Source of the DNA: an uncultured Bacilli bacterium
Lineage (GTDB): Bacteria > Bacillota_I > Bacilli_A > RF39 > UBA660
NCBI GenBank assembly: GCA_947588685.1
Contig: CANPYM010000001.1
Coordinates: 81,678-145,677, forward strand
Reading direction: 5' to 3'
DNA: 64,000 nt
Shown in pieces: positions 28,848 through 39,265 of this stretch. Under the pieces are notes generated by a model. The model saw only the letters and a program-made list of their open reading frames with translations. It did not search any database and was not told the DNA's origin. A program made the position numbers and the translations under genes. How positions within the stretch are numbered: the stretch's first letter is position 1; each line of letters begins with the position of its first letter.

Positions 28848-30113
28848 CTACTTTGCAATAACGTAAGGATAATCTATTTCTTTTAGTGTTACATTGACAT
28901 CTTGATGTAATAAGTCACTTGAACCAGCATATTTAACTAATAAATAATTACCCGTATGGCCAATTAAATAGCCATCGCGGTAAACTTCCGGAATAAAGCT
29001 TACTTTTTTATCTAAAAACTTTTCCATATATGCTATTTCTAATTCCTTACTTTTACTAATTAATCTTTTAACCCGGTCCTTTTTGGTCTTTTCATCTAAA
29101 TGATTAGGCAATTCTTCCGCTTTCGTTCCCTTTCTTAAAGAGAATGGAAACACGTGAATTTTCGCAAACTTTATTGTATCGACAGTATCTAGAGTTTCTT
29201 CGAACAATTCTTCTGTCTCACCCGGAAAACCCACAATAATATCAGTCGTTATTGATATATCTGGTCTAATTTGTCTAATATGATTAATTTTATCAATAAA
29301 ATATTGTTTATCATATTTACGATTCATCAATTTTAAAATAGTATCTGATCCACTTTGAAGGGGAACATGAAGATGCGAAACAATTACATCATTATTTTTT
29401 ATAACATCTAAAACTTCATCATCTAACTCGGTTATTTCAATTGATGAAATACGTAAACGTTCTAATCCTTCTATTTTAACGATATCTTTTAAAAGCCCTG
29501 CAAAGGTGTAATCTTTTAAATCAGCTCCATAGTGTCCCGTATGAATACCTGTTAAGACAATTTCATGATGGCCGTTATTAACTAAGTTTGTAATTTCCTT
29601 TATAACTTCATCTTTGTCTTTACTCCTAACTTTACCGCGAGCATAAGGAATAATACAATAAGAGCAATAATTTTCACAACCATCTTCAATTTTAACAAAG
29701 GCTCTTGTCCGGTTAAAATTATTTAACTGCATTTTTTCAAATGGCGCTTCCATAATATTTTCAATGCGCACAATTTTCTTGTGATCTTTTAAATATTCTT
29801 GAATTAAAGATGGAATATGACTTTTATCTTTATTTCCTAAAATAATATCGGCATCAATATTTTCAATACCAGCCCGAACTTGACTCATACAGCCACAGAC
29901 AATAACTATACTATTAGGATGTTCTCTTCGAACACGTCTTAATTCTTTTAACGATTTATTATCACTCGTATTAGTTACAGTACAAGTATTAATGATATAA
30001 ATATCGGCTTCATCATTTTCCACATAACCATTATTAATTAAATGATCACGAATAACATTGGATTCATAGGTATTAACTTTACATCCTAAAGTAATTATTT
30101 TAAATGTCATCAA
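28848..30113 (-). CDS. mtaB: tRNA t6A37 methylthiotransferase MtaB (radical SAM)
   Basis: TLGCKVNTYESN, INTCTVTNTSD, CENYCSYCIIPYARGKVRSK, C-terminal TRAM-like region. Confidence 0.93.
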   Translation of the reverse strand: MMTFKIITLGCKVNTYESNVIRDHLINNGYVENDEADIYIINTCTVTNTSDNKSLKELRRVRREHPNSIVIVCGCMSQVRAGIENIDADIILGNKDKSHIPSLIQEYLKDHKKIVRIENIMEAPFEKMQLNNFNRTRAFVKIEDGCENYCSYCIIPYARGKVRSKDKDEVIKEITNLVNNGHHEIVLTGIHTGHYGADLKDYTFAGLLKDIVKIEGLERLRISSIEITELDDEVLDVIKNNDVIVSHLHVPLQSGSDTILKLMNRKYDKQYFIDKINHIRQIRPDISITTDIIVGFPGETEELFEETLDTVDTIKFAKIHVFPFSLRKGTKAEELPNHLDEKTKKDRVKRLISKSKELEIAYMEKFLDKKVSFIPEVYRDGYLIGHTGNYLLVKYAGSSDLLHQDVNVTLKEIDYPYVIAK

Positions 30114-30154
30114 ATCACTTCCTACTAAAAAAACAAGTCTATTATAGCATAGAC

Positions 30155-31105
30155 TTATAATTTTTTACGAAAATCTTTTAGTGTTTGTAAAAACTCTTCA
30201 TTTTTAGTTAAATCTTCTAAAGCTGAAGTTTGTTCCAAACTCTTATCTAAATCTTCTGCCATCTTGGAATATATATCATCTAAAGATGGTTCGTCATCAA
30301 AAGATTCTTCAACTTCACGTGAAGGCGTATCTTCTTTAGATGGCGCTTGCGTGTCAATGCGACCATAGATTGGTGAGATAACTTCAGTTTGATGGAATCT
30401 TTTTTCCTCGACTTCTTCTTTTTTAGATACTTTATCATCTACTTCTGTTCTTAAAGGCCTTTTATCTTCTTCTTTATCTTCTTTTAAAGATTCTTCAATA
30501 CTCTGTTTTTCACGAATAAAATCAGATACGGTTTTTAATGGTTTTGATTCTAATTCATCTTCATAATATTCATCTTTACGATCTCTTACAGCCGCTACCA
30601 ATTCTTGATAACTAATGATTGATTGAGCCTCTTGTTCTCTTTCAAACTGTTCAACAATATCTTCGGGTGACAATTTAGAAGTTTGTTCAAGCTCTTTAAC
30701 TAACTTTTCTATTTCTGTACTTGGATTATCTTCTAATATTTCTTCAGCTTCTTTTTCACTTTCGGCATCATATCGTTCTTCTATTTCTTCTTCGGTAACC
30801 GTTTCTAATTCTTCTAAAGAAGGTAGTTCATCTTCTTCCTCTTCGACATCATCATAAATATCCTCATAGTCATCAGGTGTGTCAATAATATCCTCTTTCT
30901 TGATATGTTTTACTTTTTTGATGTCTTCATCTTCTAATTCTTCTTCATAGATATTAATCTTTTTACCATCACGCATTGAACGAATAATTAAGATAATAAG
31001 CGTTATCAAAACAGCGCATAAAAAGATAATAATTCCAGCAAAAAGAGCATTATTATCAATTATCTTATTAATTATATCCCGCATATCATCACTCCATAAA
31101 CTCAT
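30155..31105 (-). CDS. Membrane-anchored acidic protein of unknown function
   Basis: N-terminal TM followed by an E/D-rich, probably disordered/coiled segment. Confidence 0.6.
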   Translation of the reverse strand: MSLWSDDMRDIINKIIDNNALFAGIIIFLCAVLITLIILIIRSMRDGKKINIYEEELEDEDIKKVKHIKKEDIIDTPDDYEDIYDDVEEEEDELPSLEELETVTEEEIEERYDAESEKEAEEILEDNPSTEIEKLVKELEQTSKLSPEDIVEQFEREQEAQSIISYQELVAAVRDRKDEYYEDELESKPLKTVSDFIREKQSIEESLKEDKEEDKRPLRTEVDDKVSKKEEVEEKRFHQTEVISPIYGRIDTQAPSKEDTPSREVEESFDDEPSLDDIYSKMAEDLDKSLEQTSALEDLTKNEEFLQTLKDFRKKL

Positions 31106-31799
31106 ACTTAATCACACTAGTTAAGAAAAGTGGGACCGTCTCAACCCGCATAATTTGTTGCCCCAAAGAGACTTTTGTAAAATCCATTTCTTCTAGATTA
31201 GCTTCCTCATTAGGTGTTATACCACCTTCCGGCCCTACTACTAGTATAATTTTATCATAGCTATAAGCATTTTTCAAAGCGGACTTAATCGAAAGTTTTT
31301 TCTCACTCGTACTACAAATCAATTTTAAACCGGTTAGTTCTTTCGTAAATGACATATCTTTTTCTAAGCATATAAAAGGAATATCGACTCTTAAAGATTG
31401 TTCACTAGCTTCTTTACATATCTTTTGCCAACGTTCTAATTTGACTTTTGCTTTACGCTCATCAATGCTGACAACCGACCGACTAAAAGGCACAACATAA
31501 AAACCATTAACGCCCATTTCTGTTCCCTTTTGTAAAATTAAATCCATCTTTGGTTCTTTTAAAGTTGGAATTATTAAAACAATGTTAGGTCCAGGTGCCT
31601 GTTCAGTTACTAGTTCCTTAACTATTTTAATCCTTATATTGTCTAAATCAACAATTTCAGCTTGATATAATTTTCCCTCATAAACAGCTTCAATGAAATC
31701 ACCTTTTTGCATCCGCATAACATGACGGATATGATGTTCATCTGCTGGTTCTAAGACAATTTCGTCAGCTTTTTTATCTTTCGCAAAATATCGTTGCAT
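31089..31799 (-). CDS. rsmE: 16S rRNA m3U1498 methyltransferase
   Basis: EHHIRHVMRMQKGD, ILVVGPEGGITPNEE, VSLGQQIMRVETVPLFLTSVIKYE. Confidence 0.95.
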   Translation of the reverse strand: MQRYFAKDKKADEIVLEPADEHHIRHVMRMQKGDFIEAVYEGKLYQAEIVDLDNIRIKIVKELVTEQAPGPNIVLIIPTLKEPKMDLILQKGTEMGVNGFYVVPFSRSVVSIDERKAKVKLERWQKICKEASEQSLRVDIPFICLEKDMSFTKELTGLKLICSTSEKKLSIKSALKNAYSYDKIILVVGPEGGITPNEEANLEEMDFTKVSLGQQIMRVETVPLFLTSVIKYEFME

Positions 31800-31808
31800 A
31801 CCCTTTTC

Positions 31809-32507
31809 CTATTCAACAACCTTTTTAGGAATCTTACCTTGCGCTACCAAACGATCAACATTTTCTTGATTGATAACTTCTTTTTCCACTAAAAGTTTTA
31901 AGATTTGACGATCTAACTCAGTTTTATCCGCATCAGCTTCATACTGATCTTTCAAATCATCGATTTTTTCAAAGGCTTCTAATGTATCATGACAGATATT
32001 AGATAAAATAGGTGTTCCCATCAACATCCGGTGTCCTAAATTAGATTCTTGAACAAAAGTAAATCCGAATGTTGGAATACTTAAAAAGTAGATAGCAATA
32101 AAAGCAATCACATAGTTTTCAATAATACCAAATATTCCACCTAGTATTTTAGAAGGAATACCTAAAATAATCGTAGCTTTTAAAGCTTTCTCAAATAAAG
32201 ACGTTGCTTTAACAATAATCCTAAATATAGCCATAAATAAACTAAACATAATAATGAACGCTAAAAACTCGTATAAAAGAATATTAATACTGCTAACGCC
32301 CGATACTTTCCCACCGAAATCAAAAAATGGTAGATAAGTATAAAAAATAGTTGACACGAAGTTTTTAGTTACATAGGCTAAAGCTACTACAACTAAAAAG
32401 CCCACTGTTGAAACAACTTGTTTCATAAAGCCACTTTTATAGCCAATTAAAAAGCCAAATAATAAGAATATAATTATAAGTATGTCTACAATAATCATTT
32501 TTCCCAC
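31809..32507 (-). CDS. CvpA-family membrane protein
   Basis: DILIIIFLLFGFLIGYKSGFMKQVVSTVGFLV; multi-TM. Confidence 0.82.
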   Translation of the reverse strand: MGKMIIVDILIIIFLLFGFLIGYKSGFMKQVVSTVGFLVVVALAYVTKNFVSTIFYTYLPFFDFGGKVSGVSSINILLYEFLAFIIMFSLFMAIFRIIVKATSLFEKALKATIILGIPSKILGGIFGIIENYVIAFIAIYFLSIPTFGFTFVQESNLGHRMLMGTPILSNICHDTLEAFEKIDDLKDQYEADADKTELDRQILKLLVEKEVINQENVDRLVAQGKIPKKVVE

Positions 32508-32560
32508 CTCATTATAATAATTATAACATATATTGAAAGAAATATGTTAAAATATATTTA

Positions 32561-33517
32561 GTGGGTGATAACGTGACAATTACAGTAAAAGTTAGTGATA
32601 ATACAATGCAAGAAATGGAAGAGTTTTTTGAAGACTTTAAACGTCCTAAAACTCCGGCTTATGCTCGCTTTCAAGCCGATGATGCCGATTGCGTTGTAAC
32701 GCTTTATGATTCCGGTAAAGCTGTCTTTCAAGGAATGAGTGCAGATATTTCCGCCCAGATGTGGATTGAAAGAGAAAGACATTTAAATCCAACTAAAAAA
32801 GTTGAGGTTAAAAATAGTGAACAAAAAGAGAAGAAAGAAAAACAAGATGTAAAAATTGACCCTAAAATTTATTATGCTAATACAATCGGCTCCGATGAAG
32901 TTGGTACAGGTGATTATTTTGGACCTATTGTTGTAACAAGTGCCTATGTAAATAAAGAAAATATTAAATGGTTAGAAGAATTAGGCGTTAAAGACTCTAA
33001 AAAATTAACCGACGATAAAATATTAGAAATAGTTCCGGAAATTATCAAAAAGATACCTTATAAAAGCATTATATTAACTAATAAAGAATATAATGAGCGC
33101 TATAATGCTAATACCAATATGAATAAATTAAAAGCTATTCTTCACAACAACGTCTTAATTAAATTGACAAACGAAATTAAAGACTATGATTATGTCGTTG
33201 TCGATGAGTTTGCCAAAAAGTTTGTCTATTTTAACTATTTAAAAGAATCACCTAACGTTTTTAGGAATATTACTTTTATGACAAAAGGTGAAGATAAATG
33301 CTTATCTGTTGCTTGTGCTTCAATGATTAGTCGTTTTATCTTTATTAAAGAGTTTGATAAATTAGGAGAAAAAGTTGATACCTTTCTTCCTAAAGGAGCT
33401 AGTGATATAGTTACCAAAACAGGTAAAGAGCTTGTCGATAAGTATGGTGTTAATATCCTAAAAGAAATTGCTAAACTTAATTTTAAAAATACAGATAAAA
33501 TATTAGAAAAGGAATAA
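32561..33517 (+). CDS. rnhC: Ribonuclease HIII
   Basis: N-terminal TBP-like domain; NTIGSDEVGTGDYFGPIVV, GVKDSKKLTDDKI. Confidence 0.93.
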   Translation: MGDNVTITVKVSDNTMQEMEEFFEDFKRPKTPAYARFQADDADCVVTLYDSGKAVFQGMSADISAQMWIERERHLNPTKKVEVKNSEQKEKKEKQDVKIDPKIYYANTIGSDEVGTGDYFGPIVVTSAYVNKENIKWLEELGVKDSKKLTDDKILEIVPEIIKKIPYKSIILTNKEYNERYNANTNMNKLKAILHNNVLIKLTNEIKDYDYVVVDEFAKKFVYFNYLKESPNVFRNITFMTKGEDKCLSVACASMISRFIFIKEFDKLGEKVDTFLPKGASDIVTKTGKELVDKYGVNILKEIAKLNFKNTDKILEKE

Positions 33518-33538
33518 TCAAATGATTATTCCTTTTTT
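33507..33538. terminator. Bidirectional terminator between convergent genes
   Basis: AAAAGGAATAATCA-aa-TGATTATTCCTTTTTTT. Confidence 0.75.
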
Positions 33539-34272
33539 TGATAACTACTATTTTCTTCTTCCGCTACTCTTTTTAAAGCATCATTAATTTCATCAGTGCT
33601 ATAAAACCAAGTCGCATAATATTGGTGTGATGTTGTATCCATAGCTGTGCTAATAATCCAATCTTGAAAATCGGTTAGGCCATATAAAAATAATATGATT
33701 GTAGCGCAAAAAATACCATAAGTAAGCATTGCAATATAGTAAAATGAGTAACAAAAGCGTGGTAGTTTCATCTCTAATCTAATATTTATGTTTTTAATAA
33801 ATAAAATGCTACCCAAAAAGAGCATAATTAAACATACCGCCAAGCCAACTTTTAGTGTTGCTAATACATCCATTGTTACTAATTCATTACTATGATGACC
33901 AATCATAATAAATAAAATTAAGGCTGGTAAAAAGATTAAGGCAACAACTATAAGTAATAGACCAAACCGTTTTTTCACTTGGCGCTGTTTTAAGCTCATC
34001 TCTAGTTCATTACTAATATTATCGTATTGTTCTTGCTTGATAACTTCATTTAATGTATCCATGGCTGTCGTTTTATCAAACTTTATCGTTTTATCTTCTT
34101 CAACGTCACTTAAAACAAGCGTTTTATTTTCTAAATCGGCTATTTTTTTATTGATTTTAACTTTAGGTGATAGATCCTCTAAATCCTTAGGATCTTCTTC
34201 ATCAGCAATACGCGATTTAAAATTCTTTAAAGCATCGGTTGTTTTTTCTAATTCTTCAAGTTCTTCTTTCAT
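33526..34272 (-). CDS. Uncharacterised membrane protein
   Basis: ORF with multiple TM; N-terminal ELEKTTDALKNFKSRI shared with the upstream neighbour. Confidence 0.6.
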   Translation of the reverse strand: MKEELEELEKTTDALKNFKSRIADEEDPKDLEDLSPKVKINKKIADLENKTLVLSDVEEDKTIKFDKTTAMDTLNEVIKQEQYDNISNELEMSLKQRQVKKRFGLLLIVVALIFLPALILFIMIGHHSNELVTMDVLATLKVGLAVCLIMLFLGSILFIKNINIRLEMKLPRFCYSFYYIAMLTYGIFCATIILFLYGLTDFQDWIISTAMDTTSHQYYATWFYSTDEINDALKRVAEEENSSYQKKE

Positions 34273-34295
34273 ACTTCCTCCGCACTATTATAATC

Positions 34296-34607
34296 TTAAA
34301 AGAATTGATGATATCTAATAAAACGTAGACCATAAACAATGATACAACTCAAAATAAAGACAATACTTAAAGCACAAAAAGTCATACTTAAGATATCTGT
34401 TTTAGTTTTTTTCTTAATTACTTTAGGTGGTTCTTGAGAATATATTGATTGATTAGATGAATTAAGCTTACTAATCGCATCAGCGATACTACTATCAAGT
34501 AATACTGGTGTCGCGCTAGCTTCAATACTTATCCGCGGTTTAAAAGCTTTTAACAAATCTGTTGTCTTATCTAAATCATCAAGAAAGGCACTGTCCTTAT
34601 CTTTCAT
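34296..34607 (-). CDS. Uncharacterised small membrane protein, related N-terminus to the 33526 gene
   Basis: DLDKTTDLLKAFKPRI motif; C-terminal TM. Confidence 0.55.
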   Translation of the reverse strand: MKDKDSAFLDDLDKTTDLLKAFKPRISIEASATPVLLDSSIADAISKLNSSNQSIYSQEPPKVIKKKTKTDILSMTFCALSIVFILSCIIVYGLRFIRYHQFF

Positions 34608-34657
34608 CCTACCACCCTATTATGAATTATACCACAAAATAAAAAAAGATAAATATT

Positions 34658-35995
34658 TTATTTATCTTCTTCTTTTGGAATATTTAATTTTTCCCTTAGT
34701 TTTTGTTCATACTCTTCTTCTAAAAGATATATTTCCTTACTACTCATAAATAGGATAACAGCATTTTCATATTCTAACAATTTATCAGCCATACCCTGTT
34801 CAATGTAATCACCATTATCAAGGCCATTAATAATGGTATAAGCATCAACTCCTGGATAATCTTCTGGGCTTTCCCGGTCATAATTAATATCCATAACATA
34901 AGCTTTATCAGCTAAGTTTAAAGAACGAACAAACTCATCTTTAAAATCTTGAACCCGTGAAAAAGTATGAGGTTTAAATACTGCAATAACTTGTTTGTCA
35001 GGATATTTTTGGCGGGCTGATTTAATGGTTACCGCCACCTCTGTTGGGTGGTGAGCATAATCATCAATAAGAACATTATCTCCGATAAATGTCTCTTTAA
35101 AACGTCTTTCAGCACCTTCAAAAGTTTTTAATAATTTTGAAACATCTTTAGCTTCATAGCGTTCGTAGTAACAAACACCAATTGCTGCCAAAGCATTTAG
35201 GAGCATATGTTTACCAAATAATGGTAAATCAAAATGACCATAATATTCATCTTCAATAAAGACGTCAAAACTTGTGCCATCATTGCGATACTCAATGTTT
35301 CTAGCTTGAATATCATTATCTTCAGCAATACCATAGTAATAAACAGGTTTAGAAAGTTCTAATGAATGGGTATAAGGATTATCTCCACAAATAATATCCA
35401 TTTTTGATGCTTTATTAGCAAACTCTTGGTAAGCGCTAATAACATCATCAATATCTTTAAAGTAATCCATATGATCTAATTCAATATTAGTTATAATAAC
35501 ATATTCAGGTTCATATTCTAAGAAATGTCTTCGATATTCACATGACTCTAAAATAAACTTTTTATTTTCTAGATTAGCGTGACCCCGGCCATCACCAATC
35601 AAATAGTTACAACCATCAATATTATTGATGATATGGCTTAACATCGCCGTTGTTGTCGTCTTACCATGACAACCAGCAATAGAAACAGTCTCCCATTTTT
35701 TAGTTAATTTACCTAGCATTTCGTGATACTCATAGATTCGAAGATCTAACTCATGCGCTTTAACTAATTCGTGATGATCACTTCTTATAGCTGATGAAAA
35801 GACAACAATTGTATCTTTATCTAAAGCGTCATTTGCTTCTGTATAAATCTTAATATTGCGTTCAAGTAACTTATCTTCAGTAAAACGATGTTCACTCGCA
35901 TCATCATAACCAATTACTTCATAGCCTAAATCATCTAAGATCATAGCTAGAGCACTCATACCAGCACCTTTTATACCTATCAAGTAATATTTCAT
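34658..35995 (-). CDS. murC: UDP-N-acetylmuramate--L-alanine ligase
   Basis: YYLIGIKGAGMSALAMIL, GCHGKTTTTAMLSHI, VLIDDYAHHPTEV. Confidence 0.95.
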   Translation of the reverse strand: MKYYLIGIKGAGMSALAMILDDLGYEVIGYDDASEHRFTEDKLLERNIKIYTEANDALDKDTIVVFSSAIRSDHHELVKAHELDLRIYEYHEMLGKLTKKWETVSIAGCHGKTTTTAMLSHIINNIDGCNYLIGDGRGHANLENKKFILESCEYRRHFLEYEPEYVIITNIELDHMDYFKDIDDVISAYQEFANKASKMDIICGDNPYTHSLELSKPVYYYGIAEDNDIQARNIEYRNDGTSFDVFIEDEYYGHFDLPLFGKHMLLNALAAIGVCYYERYEAKDVSKLLKTFEGAERRFKETFIGDNVLIDDYAHHPTEVAVTIKSARQKYPDKQVIAVFKPHTFSRVQDFKDEFVRSLNLADKAYVMDINYDRESPEDYPGVDAYTIINGLDNGDYIEQGMADKLLEYENAVILFMSSKEIYLLEEEYEQKLREKLNIPKEEDK

Positions 35996-36068
35996 AATAT
36001 CCTCTCCTAAAGTCCTTTTTATACTACCAATATAATTATATCAAAAGTTAAAAAAAAAATATACATAA

Positions 36069-36962
36069 TTATATTTTCTTTTTTATTTTTGGTGTCTTAA
36101 CGGGAACGACAATTTCACTAGCGACACTGACACCCTTTAGTAATGGTAAATGTCTAACAACTAATTCATCAGTATAACCATCGCTATCTTGAATAAAAGT
36201 AATATCTAAAAAGCCCGTACTAATAACATCTTCATGGAAACGACTATTAAGTAAGGCAGGAACACCAATAATATTATCGTGAATGTCAAATAGATGACTA
36301 TGTCCTTTTAAAATAATTCTAGCATCGCGAATAATTTCTGGCTGTTTGACAAAAACAAGATCGTGCTGTAACCAAAGAAGATCTTTACCTAATTGAACTT
36401 TCCCAATACCATAGCCTAAGTTGATGAAATCAGGTCGAACCGCTAATCGTTTTTGAATGTCAAAATGTTGACTTTCCATAATTGATAAATCATGATTTCC
36501 ATATAACATTAGAAAAACCATATTAGAGTTGTATGGCCAATTTTTAAGAAGTCTTGTTACCTGTTCTTCTAAGGTTGAACATGTAAGTGGTCTTCGGTAA
36601 ACTAACCCTTCAAAAATATCACCTAAAACGAAAACGATATGAATGTCATTTCTAATCGCATAGTTAATAACATCATCAATAACATTCATTCCATCATTTA
36701 AAACACCAACATGGATATCAGCAATAGCTAAAGCCCTTAAAGATTGACTAGTTGGCATAATCGTCAAAGGTTTTTCCTCAAGGTTTTTCGTAAAGTAATA
36801 ATGAATAGCTCCTAAATCATTAACAAAGCGACGAATAACATAGCCTTCATTTTCAAGCATTCTTAAAACAACGCCAACTTTTTTTTCACTTTGATTGGTT
36901 AACGCTGACAGTTTTTGTAATGTTGTTCCATGGTTTATTTCATTCAAAATTACTTCTTTCAT
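36069..36962 (-). CDS. Metallophosphoesterase with N-terminal HTH-like region
   Basis: AIADIHVG, VFVLGDIFEG, LMLYGNHD, ILKGHSH; N-term LSALTNQSEKKVGVVLRMLENEGYVIRR. Confidence 0.8.
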   Translation of the reverse strand: MKEVILNEINHGTTLQKLSALTNQSEKKVGVVLRMLENEGYVIRRFVNDLGAIHYYFTKNLEEKPLTIMPTSQSLRALAIADIHVGVLNDGMNVIDDVINYAIRNDIHIVFVLGDIFEGLVYRRPLTCSTLEEQVTRLLKNWPYNSNMVFLMLYGNHDLSIMESQHFDIQKRLAVRPDFINLGYGIGKVQLGKDLLWLQHDLVFVKQPEIIRDARIILKGHSHLFDIHDNIIGVPALLNSRFHEDVISTGFLDITFIQDSDGYTDELVVRHLPLLKGVSVASEIVVPVKTPKIKKKI

Positions 36963-37047
36963 ATCTACTCCTAAAGAAAAAGGACTACGTATGGCAATAG
37001 TCCTCCCCCTTAATTAAATTGTCTCATCGCTCCGTGTGCTATATATG

Positions 37048-37416
37048 TTACTCATTATTGTCCTCTTTGTCAAGAGTTAATGGGACAAAAATTCTTGAAT
37101 CACTATAGTCTGGTACGGTTAGATTTAAATTAGCTAAAATATCATTTTGAATTTTTTCATCTAAATATTTATAACCATCAGTTACATCCGTAATAAATAA
37201 TATAGCTCGTTCTAATTCTTCATATATTTGATTAAAATTATCTTTTAATTTTTCATACTGGTTAAGAACATAAATTGATCCTTCACCAGCCCATACTTCA
37301 TCGCTTGATAGTTTTATCATTTCGCTTGATACATTATCTAAAATATCTTTTAATTCTTCCGTTAACGAATACATTTTAATAACATTTTCTTCAATGGCTG
37401 GATAGGATAGTTTCAT
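37048..37416 (-). CDS. WXG100-like protein
   Basis: ~120 aa helical protein with central WAG motif (DEVWAGEGS); overlaps the upstream WXG100-like gene. Confidence 0.6.
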   Translation of the reverse strand: MKLSYPAIEENVIKMYSLTEELKDILDNVSSEMIKLSSDEVWAGEGSIYVLNQYEKLKDNFNQIYEELERAILFITDVTDGYKYLDEKIQNDILANLNLTVPDYSDSRIFVPLTLDKEDNNE

Positions 37417-37727
37417 TCTGTATGACCCCCATTATAATGCTCAAGCGTACTACTTTCTAAAAGAGCATAAATGTTGGCGGCATCTTTAATATAAAGACCA
37501 TAAGCATTAATAATTTTAGCTAGTTCTGGTAAATGTGATATATAATTTTCTTTTAAAAGAGTAATATATCTTGTCGCATCGGCACCCTGCCAATCGTTGA
37601 TAATTTCATCAATTTGATTTTCTAGTTCTTTTGCTCTATTAGCAAACTCTGATGCGTTGTTCATGATGTTATCACCAATAATTTTCATTCTTGAACTATC
37701 AGCTTTAACTTTCACGTGTCTCACCAA
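37413..37727 (-). CDS. WXG100-like protein
   Basis: 104 aa; ELENQIDEIINDWQGADATRYITLL (W-x-G turn between helices). Confidence 0.75.
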   Translation of the reverse strand: MVRHVKVKADSSRMKIIGDNIMNNASEFANRAKELENQIDEIINDWQGADATRYITLLKENYISHLPELAKIINAYGLYIKDAANIYALLESSTLEHYNGGHTE

Positions 37728-39210
37728 CCTTAAAATTATCCTTATTAGAATAGTAATCTTCCATTAAAACAATTCCATCATAGCGATGATTATGAACAAA
37801 ATCTTCCATATTTTCCTTCGTTACAACTAATCCCTCTTTTAAATTACGTTCTTCAGCTACGGTTATAGTTTCTTTATCCTTATCGATATTGGTAATAATT
37901 GCCATATGGTTTTTACCAGCATAAAGAAGATCACCGGCTTTAACAAAGGCACTTAATAAGTTTTTCTTTGTAAACTTTAAAACATCGCCTAATGGCTTTA
38001 GTGATGAGACATTATCTAAAGAAGCATTATAGCCACCATTATTTAATGACCATTCAACAAAACCGGTTGCATCCAAGCCATAAGGGTGAAAAGAACCATT
38101 TGGTTGATCTTTACTTCCTTTAGCCTCAATTTTTTGCGCACTACCCCAATCACTATTGACGCCTAATTCTTTACTCTTACCGCCAAAGAAATAAGGAACA
38201 TTACCTAATTCAGCTAAATAGGTAGCTGCCGCTACAACGGCTTCACGGTGTCCTACCCCACCACTTTTATCAATCGTCATTCGTAATTTTTTATTTTTAT
38301 TTTCTTTAGTTGAAGAATCTAAACTAATATTTTTTTCTCTTTGTAAATTATGATTAGCAACATTCATAAGCCGTGTATAAGAAGCATTATATTCATCTAA
38401 ATCCGGTAGTTTATTTAAAATAGTTAAGATGGCGCTACTATGAATAACACTAGGTTTAATATGTAACGCTAAAGCCCGCTCTAAAGAAGTACTATCATTG
38501 ATATATAATTCTAAACTACTATCCATTCTTTTAAAACATGATAAAACCTCATCATATGCTCGGTCCGTTTGATAAGCATAACCTTCAAAGAGCTCTGTTA
38601 AATCACTATTAATATAAACATCTCTTGCTTCTCTTTTAAACTTATCTTCCATATATTTAACAAAATTACGAGCCGATTCTAGTGACAAGGTATCGACTTC
38701 TAATGTTGTATAGTAATTGATTGTATATGGAATTCTTTTATTACCTTCTGGTACCCGATAAGTTGTAAAAGCACTTTTCATATTTTCAATAATGATGTGG
38801 CTTGATGATATATCTTGTTTTAACTGATTTACTTGCGTTGTTTCTTCTTTAATTTTTCCTTGAATTGTGACATCTAATTCTATCGCGCCATTAGCTTCTA
38901 AGTTAGCAGCTAACGCCATATCTTCAGCTAAAGTTTTTTCTAAAGTCTCAAGTCGTAAATCTTTCTCTAAAACGTCTTGCTCCCGTTCAAGAATCTTAAT
39001 TTGATAAATAAGAATCCTTTTTAAGAAATCGATTAGCTCATCAATATTACTTATCTCTTGTAAAATAATATTTCGTAAAATAGAACTACATGTGTAGCAA
39101 TTTAAAACGATATCCTTTAAATCTGATAAGTCATAGTCATCTAACGCAATATAACAATTATTAGCTTTAATTCGTAAGTTTTCAACAATTTGACGATTCT
39201 TGATATACAT
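37705..39210 (-). CDS. NlpC/P60-like protein with N-terminal coiled-coil, catalytic Cys position replaced by Ala
   Basis: NVPYFFGGKS...HPYGLDATGFVEWSLNNGG (canonical D-C-S/T-G-F-V-x-W)...GDLLYAGKNHMAIITNI; probable start MYIKNRQ at 39210 with RBS. Confidence 0.7.
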   Translation of the reverse strand: MYIKNRQIVENLRIKANNCYIALDDYDLSDLKDIVLNCYTCSSILRNIILQEISNIDELIDFLKRILIYQIKILEREQDVLEKDLRLETLEKTLAEDMALAANLEANGAIELDVTIQGKIKEETTQVNQLKQDISSSHIIIENMKSAFTTYRVPEGNKRIPYTINYYTTLEVDTLSLESARNFVKYMEDKFKREARDVYINSDLTELFEGYAYQTDRAYDEVLSCFKRMDSSLELYINDSTSLERALALHIKPSVIHSSAILTILNKLPDLDEYNASYTRLMNVANHNLQREKNISLDSSTKENKNKKLRMTIDKSGGVGHREAVVAAATYLAELGNVPYFFGGKSKELGVNSDWGSAQKIEAKGSKDQPNGSFHPYGLDATGFVEWSLNNGGYNASLDNVSSLKPLGDVLKFTKKNLLSAFVKAGDLLYAGKNHMAIITNIDKDKETITVAEERNLKEGLVVTKENMEDFVHNHRYDGIVLMEDYYSNKDNFKVGETRES

Positions 39211-39265
39211 AAGAGCCACTCCTCTATTATCAATTATAAATAAAAAAAGAGAAAATAGCAATCTA

